Of a stretch of DNA of 64,000 bases, positions 57,664-64,000 are shown piece after piece. Below the pieces are notes generated by a model, which was given only the letters and a program-made list of their open reading frames with translations, did no database searches and was not told where the DNA came from. The DNA is from Streptomyces sp. ISL-10 (GTDB taxonomy: Bacteria; Actinomycetota; Actinomycetes; Streptomycetales; Streptomycetaceae). The translations under genes and the position numbers were made by a program. The DNA lies in the NCBI RefSeq assembly GCF_018614575.1, contig NZ_JAGGOJ010000011.1:558001-622000 (forward strand), written 5' to 3'. Positions within the stretch are counted from its first letter, which is position 1. Each line of letters opens with the position of its first letter.

Positions 57664-60315
57664 CTAGGGCGAGGAGCGCGCGGCTCTGGCCTTCGTGTGG
57701 CGGGTGGGCTCAGCCGTCGCCGGGTCCTGCGGCCACGGGTGCTTGGGATAGCGCCCGCGCAGCTCCGCCCGCACGGAGCGGTAGCCCTCCCGCCAGAACG
57801 AGGCCAGATCCGCCGTGACCGCGGCAGGCCGCCCTGCCGGGGAGAGCAGATGCACCAGCACGGGCACTCCCGCGATCGTCGGCGTCTCCCGCAGACCGAA
57901 CATCTCCTGGAGCTTCACCGACAGCACCGGCTGCTCCCCGCCGTACTCCACCCGTATCCGTGACCCGCTCGGCACCTCGATCCGCTCCGGCGCCAGCTCC
58001 TCCAGCCGCGCCGCATCCCCCGTCGCCCATGGCAGGAGACGCGGCAGTGCCTCGCCGGCCCGGATACGGCCGAGATCAGCCCGCCGCGCCGCCCGGGACA
58101 GCTCGGGCTCCAGCCAGTCCCCGGCCCGCTCCAGCAGCGCGGCGTCCGACACGTCCGGCCACGGCGCCCCCAGCACCCGGTGCACGAACGCGAGCCGCTC
58201 CCGCAGCCGGTGGGCCTCACGTGTCCAGTGCAGCAGCCCGGGACCTTCCCGGCTCAGCCCGTCCAGCAGCGCCTGCCGCACCAGACCCGGATCGGCACTC
58301 CCGAGCGGTCGCACCGACAGCTCCACCGCGCCGAGACGCTCCACCCACCGCGCGACCACGTCCCCGTCCTCCCAGTGCACCTCCTCCTGTTCGGACAGCA
58401 GATGCGACGCGGCGGCGCGCGCCGCCTCCTCGTCGACGACGGCCGCCAGTCGCACCCGCGCGGAGGCCGCATGAGCGGGCCGGTCGGCCACCGCGACGGC
58501 GAGCCATGGAGCCTGCCGCAGGCGGGAGCCGTCCCCGACCTCGGCCCTGGTGCCGGACACCATGAGGAACGACTGCTCCCCACGCGCCCGCGCCACCCGC
58601 TCGGGGAAGGCGAGGGCCGCCACGAGCCCTGCGGCGGCGTCCTGTCCCATGGCCGCGGTCCCGGGACCGCCTTCGTTCGTGTCGAGGCCGGCGAACCCCC
58701 GCCCGGCCGCCACCGTGCCCGCACCGCTGCCGGCGCCGTTCATCGCCTGCTCGGCCTGCTCGGCCTGCTCGGCGTCCCCGGCCTTCGTCCGGTACGCAGC
58801 GGACAACGACGACAGCAGACGGCCCGCCTCGGCCCGCCACCGCGCGCCGTACGCGTCGCCGCCGCGCCGCGCCGTGCGCCATGCCCCCGCCAGGTCGTCG
58901 CCGTACTCGCGCGGCGGCTCCTCGCTCAGCAGCGCCACGATCTCCGCCGCGCGCCGGGCACCCACGTCCGGTGCACCGTCGAGCAGAGCGCGGGCCAGCC
59001 TCGGGTGCACGCCGAGCCGTGCCATCCGTATCCCGCGGTCGGTTGCCCGGCCGCTGTCGTCGACGGCGCCGATGGCACTCAGCACGGAACGTGCGGCAGC
59101 CATCGCGCCTGTGGGAGGTGCGTCCAGAAGGGCCAGGCCCCCGGCGTCCGGATCCCCCCAGCAGGCCGTCCGCAGTGCGAAGGAGGCAAGATCGGCGATC
59201 CTGATCTCCGGGGAGGGGTGGCGCGGCCGCCGGACGTCGTCCGCTTCCGACCAACAGCGGTACACCGTGCCGAACGCCTCCCGGCCCGCCCGGCCCATCC
59301 GCTGCGTCGCGCCCGCCGCGGACACGGGCACCGTCGCCAGTGAGCCCAGCCCCCGGGCATGGTCGACCCGCGGCTCCCGGGCCAAGCCCGAGTCGACGAC
59401 GACCCGCACCCCGGGCACCGTCAGGCTGGACTCGGCGACGGATGTCGCCAGCACGACCCGACGCCGGTCACCTCCACGCAGCACCGCCTCCTGCACCGCT
59501 GCCGGCGCCCGCCCATGCAGCTGCAACACCTCGGCGTCCATCCCGTCGAGCATCCCTGCAGTGCGCGCGATCTCGCCCGTGCCCGGCAGGAAGCACAGGA
59601 CGTCCCCGTCGTGACGGTCGAGGGCCAGGCGTACGGTCGCCGCCACATGCCGCAGGAACTGCGGATCGACCCAGGTGCCGTGCGCCGGGCGGATACCGGC
59701 GGGCGGCGGCGCGAAGTGGACCTCCGCTCCATACCCCTGGCCCTCGCTGCGGACGACGGGTGCGGGGCCCAAGCCGTCGAGCCGGGTCAGCAGCTCGGAC
59801 CACGCTTCGGCGTCGCTGGTAGCGGATGCCGCGATCAGCCGCAGGTCCGGACGCAGCGTCGCCCGCACGTCCACCAGGAAGGCGAGGGCGGTGTCGGCAT
59901 CGAGATGCCGTTCGTGGCACTCGTCGAGCAGGACCACGTCCACGCCGGGCAGCTCGGGGTCGCGCTGCAACCGCTGGAGCAGCACGCCCGTCGTGACCAC
60001 CTCGACGCGTGTGCGGGGGCCGGACCTCCTCTCACCGCGCACGGAGAACCCGACCCCCTCGCCCAGGTCCTGACCCAGCAGCCAGGCCATCCGGCGCGCG
60101 GCGGCCCGCACGGCCATCCTGCGCGGCTCGGCGACCAGCACCCGCCGCTGCGGGCCGTCCCCTATGAACCCGGCGAGCGCCAGCGGCACCAGCGTCGTCT
60201 TGCCGGTGCCGGGCGGGGCGTGCAGGACGGCCGTGCCGCGCTCGTCGAGCGCGGCCAGCAGCTCGGGCACTGCGTGGCGGACGGGAAGGCGGTCGATTGC
60301 GTCGGTTCGGATCAC
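57664..60315 (-). CDS. hrpB: ATP-dependent helicase HrpB
   Basis: An 883-residue DEAH/RHA-type helicase. Walker A is PPGTGKTT, motif II is DECH (LLDECHERH), and SATSD, SVAESSLTVPGV and QRMGRAGRE follow. A helicase-associated domain and the HrpB-specific C-terminal domain (ATVLA-like end LFGLRETPTIAGVPV, HLLSPAGRPAAVTADLASFW) complete it. The cellular role is not well defined. Starts are ambiguous: GTG at 60315 opens the conserved region; GTG at 60363 adds 16 residues. Confidence 0.92.
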   Translation of the reverse strand: MIRTDAIDRLPVRHAVPELLAALDERGTAVLHAPPGTGKTTLVPLALAGFIGDGPQRRVLVAEPRRMAVRAAARRMAWLLGQDLGEGVGFSVRGERRSGPRTRVEVVTTGVLLQRLQRDPELPGVDVVLLDECHERHLDADTALAFLVDVRATLRPDLRLIAASATSDAEAWSELLTRLDGLGPAPVVRSEGQGYGAEVHFAPPPAGIRPAHGTWVDPQFLRHVAATVRLALDRHDGDVLCFLPGTGEIARTAGMLDGMDAEVLQLHGRAPAAVQEAVLRGGDRRRVVLATSVAESSLTVPGVRVVVDSGLAREPRVDHARGLGSLATVPVSAAGATQRMGRAGREAFGTVYRCWSEADDVRRPRHPSPEIRIADLASFALRTACWGDPDAGGLALLDAPPTGAMAAARSVLSAIGAVDDSGRATDRGIRMARLGVHPRLARALLDGAPDVGARRAAEIVALLSEEPPREYGDDLAGAWRTARRGGDAYGARWRAEAGRLLSSLSAAYRTKAGDAEQAEQAEQAMNGAGSGAGTVAAGRGFAGLDTNEGGPGTAAMGQDAAAGLVAALAFPERVARARGEQSFLMVSGTRAEVGDGSRLRQAPWLAVAVADRPAHAASARVRLAAVVDEEAARAAASHLLSEQEEVHWEDGDVVARWVERLGAVELSVRPLGSADPGLVRQALLDGLSREGPGLLHWTREAHRLRERLAFVHRVLGAPWPDVSDAALLERAGDWLEPELSRAARRADLGRIRAGEALPRLLPWATGDAARLEELAPERIEVPSGSRIRVEYGGEQPVLSVKLQEMFGLRETPTIAGVPVLVHLLSPAGRPAAVTADLASFWREGYRSVRAELRGRYPKHPWPQDPATAEPTRHTKARAARSSP

Positions 60316-60522
60316 GTCATCAGTTTCGTACGGACCGCCGATGCGCCGTTCAGGGTTGTCCACAGAGGACCAATACTCTTGAGTTCATATGACTTAACTG
60401 GAGTCGGTGACAGGCCCTGGCCACAGGAGCCGGTGACGCGCCCATGACCTGCGGCAGTCGGCCGTAGGATCGGCGACGCTCAGTCCCGTCGGTCGCGCCT
60501 GATGCCGGTGACTGCTCAATCC

Positions 60523-60630
60523 CTCGGTCTCGCCAAGCCTCGGCGACCGCTTGGTCTCGCCAAGCCTCGGCGACCGCTTGGTCTCGCCAAGCCTCGGCGA
60601 CCGCTCGGTCCCGCCGGACCCTCGGCAACC
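60523..60630. repeat. 27-bp tandem repeats, four copies
   Basis: Three nearly identical 27-base units (60523-60549, 60550-60576, 60577-60603) and a fourth drifted one (60604-60630) lie between the hrpB start and the methyltransferase end. Each unit contains TCGCC...GGCGA, able to form a small hairpin. There are no spacers. Confidence 0.85.
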
Positions 60631-60649
60631 ACTCGGGCCCGTCCGTCCC

Positions 60650-61453
60650 TCAATCCCGCTCGCAGACGAAGATCGCCGTTCCCGGGATCAGATTTCCCCG
60701 CAGCGGCGACCAGCCGCCCCACTCCTGGCCGTTCCACGCCGGCCACTCCGGCTCGACCAGGTCCACCAGCCGGAAGCCGCCCGCCACCACCTCCCGCACC
60801 CGGTCGCCCAGGGTGCAGTGGTGCTCGACGTAGACGGCGCGCCCCTGCTCGTCCTGCTCGACATACGGCGTGCGGTCGAAGTACGAGGACGCCACGGACA
60901 GCCCCTCGGGCCCGGGCTCGTCCGGGAAGGCCCACCGGATGGGGTGCGTCACCGAGAAGACCCACCGCCCGCCCGGCCGCAGCACCCGCCTGACCTCGCG
61001 GAAGACCCGTACCGGATCGGCCACGAACGGCACCGCGCCATAGGCGGAACAGGCCAGGTCGAAAGAGCCGTCCCGGAAGGGGAGCGTCCCCGCGTCCGCC
61101 TCTACGAGCCGCACGTCCCCGCCGATGCGCAGCGCGTGCTGCAGCTGGCGGTGGGAGAGGTCGAGTGCCACGGGCCGCGCGCCCTGTGCCGCCAGCCAGC
61201 GAGAGCACTGCGCCGCCCCGGCACCGATCTCCAGGACATTCAGGCCCTTGAGGGAGCCGGCCGGGCCGAGCAGTCCGGCCTCTGCCTCGTCGAGCCCCTC
61301 CGGGCCCCAGATGAAGCGGTCGTCGCCGAGGAAGGCGCCGTGGTCCTGCTGGTACTCGTCGGCGTTCCGGTCCCACCAGCCGCGGTTTGCCCGGGTGCTC
61401 TCCGCGTCTCCGGCGTCACGGCGGGTCGCTTCCGGTTCGAATTCTTGGCTCAT
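60650..61453 (-). CDS. Class I SAM-dependent methyltransferase
   Basis: A 267-residue Rossmann-fold methyltransferase. Motif I is VLEIGAGAAQCSRWLA, motif II VALDLS, motif III DAGTLPFRDGSFDLACSAYG, with FREVRRVLRPGGRWVFSVTHP after it. The pattern is that of the UbiE/small-molecule group. The N-terminal WWDRNADEYQQDHGAFLGDDRFIWGPEG is a frequent actinobacterial version. The substrate is unknown. It is divergent from rpsA across 355 bases. GTG at 61459 is an alternative start. Confidence 0.9.
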   Translation of the reverse strand: MSQEFEPEATRRDAGDAESTRANRGWWDRNADEYQQDHGAFLGDDRFIWGPEGLDEAEAGLLGPAGSLKGLNVLEIGAGAAQCSRWLAAQGARPVALDLSHRQLQHALRIGGDVRLVEADAGTLPFRDGSFDLACSAYGAVPFVADPVRVFREVRRVLRPGGRWVFSVTHPIRWAFPDEPGPEGLSVASSYFDRTPYVEQDEQGRAVYVEHHCTLGDRVREVVAGGFRLVDLVEPEWPAWNGQEWGGWSPLRGNLIPGTAIFVCERD

Positions 61454-61579
61454 CGTCACCGTCGTTGTAGTTTGCGTATCGCCCGCCGTTGGCGGGCGAC
61501 AACGAGGCCATTGTGGCCTCGGCAAACATTAGTTGTGCCGGGTATGCGGTCTTCTGCCCCGGGTGTGCGGCTTCGCGCA

Positions 61580-61608
61580 TTGACCGTGTCCGGCTGCCCC
61601 CGTATGCT
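61580..61608 (+). promoter_or_regulatory. rpsA promoter
   Basis: TTGACC (61580-61585) and TATGCT (61603-61608), 17 bases apart, form a clear principal-sigma promoter. The transcript would begin near 61615, giving a leader of about 190 bases before rpsA. The rest of the gap 61454-61808 shows no gene. Confidence 0.75.
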
Positions 61609-61808
61609 ACAAGTTGCGCTGCGGGCCTGCGCGCCTCAGACGGAGCAGGCCGCGCTCGCATCTGTATGTATGTCCCCTCGGTTCACGAGGCGCCTCCAGA
61701 CTCCTGGATCGGCGCTTCCTAGGCTGTCCGGTCTTCTGCAGCTGCGATACGGGCTCTCGGCGTAGCAGTACCTACGACTTCAATGTCCGTACCGGAGCCC
61801 TTTCCCAC

Positions 61809-63311
61809 ATGACGAGCAGCACCGAGACCACCGCCACCACCCCGCAGGTTGCGGTCAACGACATCGGTAACGAGGAAGCCTTCCTCGCCGCGATCGACGA
61901 GACGATCAAGTACTTCAACGACGGCGACATCGTCGACGGCGTCATCGTGAAGGTCGACCGGGACGAGGTCCTGCTCGACATCGGTTACAAGACCGAAGGT
62001 GTCATCCCGAGCCGCGAGCTCTCGATCAAGCACGACGTCGACCCGAACGAGGTCGTCAAGGTCGGCGACGAGATCGAGGCCCTGGTCCTTCAGAAGGAGG
62101 ACAAGGAAGGCCGCCTGATCCTCTCGAAGAAGCGCGCCCAGTACGAGCGTGCCTGGGGCACCATCGAGAAGATCAAGGAAGAGGACGGCATCGTCACCGG
62201 TACCGTCATCGAGGTCGTCAAGGGTGGTCTCATCCTCGACATCGGCCTCCGTGGCTTCCTGCCGGCCTCCCTCGTCGAGATGCGCCGTGTCCGCGACCTC
62301 CAGCCCTACGTGGGCAAGGAGCTCGAGGCCAAGATCATCGAGCTGGACAAGAACCGCAACAACGTGGTCCTGTCCCGCCGCGCCTGGCTCGAGCAGACCC
62401 AGTCCGAGGTCCGCCAGACGTTCCTCACCACCCTGCAGAAGGGTCAGGTCCGCTCCGGCGTCGTTTCGTCGATCGTCAACTTCGGTGCCTTCGTGGACCT
62501 GGGTGGCGTCGACGGCCTCGTCCACGTCTCCGAGCTGTCCTGGAAGCACATCGACCACCCGTCCGAGGTTGTCGAGGTCGGCCAGGAGGTCACCGTCGAG
62601 GTTCTCGACGTGGACATGGACCGCGAGCGTGTCTCCCTGTCGCTGAAGGCGACGCAGGAGGACCCGTGGCAGCAGTTCGCCCGGACCCACCAGATCGGTC
62701 AGGTCGTCCCGGGTAAGGTCACCAAGCTCGTTCCCTTCGGTGCGTTCGTCCGCGTCGACGAGGGCATCGAGGGTCTGGTCCACATCTCCGAGCTGGCCGA
62801 GCGCCACGTGGAGATCCCGGAGCAGGTCGTCCAGGTCAACGACGAGATCTTCGTCAAGGTCATCGACATCGACCTCGAGCGCCGTCGCATCAGCCTCTCG
62901 CTGAAGCAGGCCAACGAGTCCTTCGGTGCCGACCCGGCCTCGGTCGAGTTCGACCCGACCCTGTACGGCATGGCTGCGTCCTACGACGACCAGGGCAACT
63001 ACATCTACCCCGAGGGCTTCGACCCGGAGACCAACGACTGGCTGCCGGGCTACGAGGCCCAGCGCGAGGCGTGGGAGACCCAGTACGCCGAGGCGCAGCA
63101 GCGCTTCGAGCAGCACCAGGCTCAGGTCATCAAGTCCCGCGAGGCCGACGAGGCCGCTGCTGCCGAGGGTGGCACCGCCGCTCCGGCCGGCGCCCCGGCG
63201 GGTGCCTCCGGCGGCTCGTACTCCTCGGAGTCGGACGACAACTCCGGCGCCCTGGCGTCGGACGAGGCGCTGGCCGCCCTGCGCGAGAAGCTGGCCGGCG
63301 GCCAGAGCTGA
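61809..63311 (+). CDS. rpsA: 30S ribosomal protein S1
   Basis: A 500-residue ribosomal protein S1 with four S1 RNA-binding domains (about 35-105, 120-190, 205-275 and 290-365; for example GVVSSIVNFGAFVDLGGVDGLVHVSELSW). The third and fourth are the best conserved. An acidic, low-complexity tail with Ala/Gly and Ser runs follows, as in other actinobacteria. It brings mRNA to the 30S subunit. The long leader suggests control at the RNA level. A strong terminator follows. Confidence 0.97.
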   Translation: MTSSTETTATTPQVAVNDIGNEEAFLAAIDETIKYFNDGDIVDGVIVKVDRDEVLLDIGYKTEGVIPSRELSIKHDVDPNEVVKVGDEIEALVLQKEDKEGRLILSKKRAQYERAWGTIEKIKEEDGIVTGTVIEVVKGGLILDIGLRGFLPASLVEMRRVRDLQPYVGKELEAKIIELDKNRNNVVLSRRAWLEQTQSEVRQTFLTTLQKGQVRSGVVSSIVNFGAFVDLGGVDGLVHVSELSWKHIDHPSEVVEVGQEVTVEVLDVDMDRERVSLSLKATQEDPWQQFARTHQIGQVVPGKVTKLVPFGAFVRVDEGIEGLVHISELAERHVEIPEQVVQVNDEIFVKVIDIDLERRRISLSLKQANESFGADPASVEFDPTLYGMAASYDDQGNYIYPEGFDPETNDWLPGYEAQREAWETQYAEAQQRFEQHQAQVIKSREADEAAAAEGGTAAPAGAPAGASGGSYSSESDDNSGALASDEALAALREKLAGGQS

Positions 63312-63343
63312 GGCTCTGACCACGGGCTGGTGAACAGCTGACG

Positions 63344-63377
63344 TGAGGCCCGCTCCCTTTGGGGAGCGGGCCTCACC
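63344..63377 (+). terminator. rpsA terminator
   Basis: A 15-bp perfect stem (63344-63358 with 63363-63377, loop TTTG) begins 32 bases after the rpsA stop. Confidence 0.85.
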
Positions 63378-63379
63378 GC

Positions 63380-63514
63380 GTTTCCCGGCGCCTTGAGCTC
63401 GGACGCCGTGTCCACATCGATGACCGTGGCCGCCCCGGCAGGAGCGGCGAGCAGTGACAGGCCACCGGTGGCGATGGAGGCCACCAGGACGGGGACCAGT
63501 TTTCGGGCGCGCAT
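63380..63514 (-). pseudogene. Truncated secreted-protein start
   Basis: ATG at 63514, with a GAAGG site upstream, opens a good signal peptide (RKLVPVLVASIATGGLSLLA, then APAGAA) and about 15 further residues (TVIDVDTASELKAPG) before the frame runs into the rpsA terminator and continues without sense in antisense to rpsA. It looks like the surviving 5' end of an exported-protein gene. The rest of the gap 63312-63759 holds only the terminator. Confidence 0.5.
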
Positions 63515-63759
63515 GGGCGTGCCTTCTCGTGGGATGCGAGGTCCAGGGTGTTCTCGTTCATGGTTAACGGATGTGTATGTGAACATGAGCCCACAGGCGC
63601 CAGAGACGCCCCATGGGGTGTCAGGGTCTGTACCAGAAGCGGCTGCGTCCGGACCGGGCTGTGAACTGGCGGCCCGCCGCAGCTCGTTCACCGGCGGAAC
63701 GGGAATGACCGCGCACCATCAGGCGTTCTTCCTCAGGGACACGAGGAGGAGCGGTAATC

Positions 63760-64000
63760 GTGCTTGATCCGCAGGGTTTGTACGAATGGGAGCCGAAGGG
63801 CCTGGCGGTCGTCGACATGGCGCTCGCGCAGGAGTCGGCGGGCCTGGTCATGCTGTACCACTTCGACGGCTACATCGACGCGGGTGAGACCGGCGAGCAG
63901 ATCGTCGACAGCCTGCTCGCCTCGCTTCCCCACCAGGTGGTGGCGCGTTTCGACCACGACCGGCTGGTGGACTATCGTGCCCGCCGCCCGCTGCTGACGT
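63760..64000 (+). CDS. PAC2-family protein, 3'-truncated by window edge
   Basis: The first 80 residues of a PAC2 (proteasome assembly chaperone-like) protein. The start [40 protein letters not shown] and [17 protein letters not shown] is characteristic. Actinobacteria use such proteins near proteasome or GTPase functions, but the role is not established. GTG at 63760 has a GAGGAGGA site nine bases upstream. The order rpsA then PAC2 gene is, from memory, usual in Streptomyces. Confidence 0.88.
   Translation, partial: MLDPQGLYEWEPKGLAVVDMALAQESAGLVMLYHFDGYIDAGETGEQIVDSLLASLPHQVVARFDHDRLVDYRARRPLLT

Noticed and set aside
60350-60628. Minus-strand frame with nine-residue repeats (AVAEAWRDQ)
   Set aside because: The 27-base repeat is a multiple of three, so any open frame across it repeats; no ribosome site and no homology.
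60523-60630. Possible CRISPR array
   Set aside because: Units are directly adjacent without spacers and no cas gene is in the window.

Overview
The window is high-GC actinobacterial DNA (about 70% G+C, strong third-position GC bias, GTG/TTG starts, GGAGG-type ribosome sites). The gene content and order point to Streptomyces: glutamate synthase gltBD, pyruvate kinase, an ANTAR response regulator, a branched-chain amino acid ABC transporter, polA, hrpB-type helicase, rpsA and a PAC2 protein. From memory, this is the order of the S. coelicolor SCO2026 to SCO1997 interval, with an enlarged segment between gltD and pyk.

Layout. 1-7182: 3' part of gltB, gltD, then a VWA protein, a HutD-like protein and a flavin/pyridoxamine-oxidase-fold protein. 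7191-12001 and 15367-20578: a two-part gene set matching the mycobacterial KstR2 regulon for degradation of the last two steroid rings (HIP pathway): fadE31/fadE32-like, ipdF, kstR2, fadA6, ipdC, ipdB, ipdA, echA20 and two SDRs. Both divergent promoters carry nearly the same 20-bp operator (9331-9350 and 18764-18783). 12029-15029, between the halves, holds a SCO6745-family protein, a cold-shock protein with a hairpin leader and a DEAD-box helicase. 20716-25264: secreted RNase Sa-type ribonuclease, barstar, a frameshifted ankyrin/HEAT gene, a zinc protease and a secreted trypsin. 25449-28652: GH35 beta-galactosidase divergent from an AraC regulator, then chorismate mutase. 28815-34907: aminopeptidase N, a 790-bp repeat-rich gap, and a translationally coupled decarboxylase/N-hydroxylase pair of the siderophore type. 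34928-39109: Tat-exported 5'-nucleotidase, SIMPL protein, pyruvate kinase.

39112-64000: a decayed HTH/LAGLIDADG-type gene and tRNA-Leu(CAA), ANTAR response regulator, livKHMGF operon, lipoprotein, thioesterase, molybdopterin oxidoreductase, polA, DUF4184 protein, lytic transglycosylase, two small envelope proteins, hrpB, methyltransferase, rpsA and the start of a PAC2 gene. Convergent gene ends are marked by strong perfect hairpins (40677-40718, 53450-53492).

Most genes are housekeeping or ordinary Streptomyces accessory genes. The most informative unit is the KstR2/HIP cluster, where gene content, divergent layout and shared operators agree. No prophage, CRISPR array, insertion sequence or antibiotic cluster was recognised.
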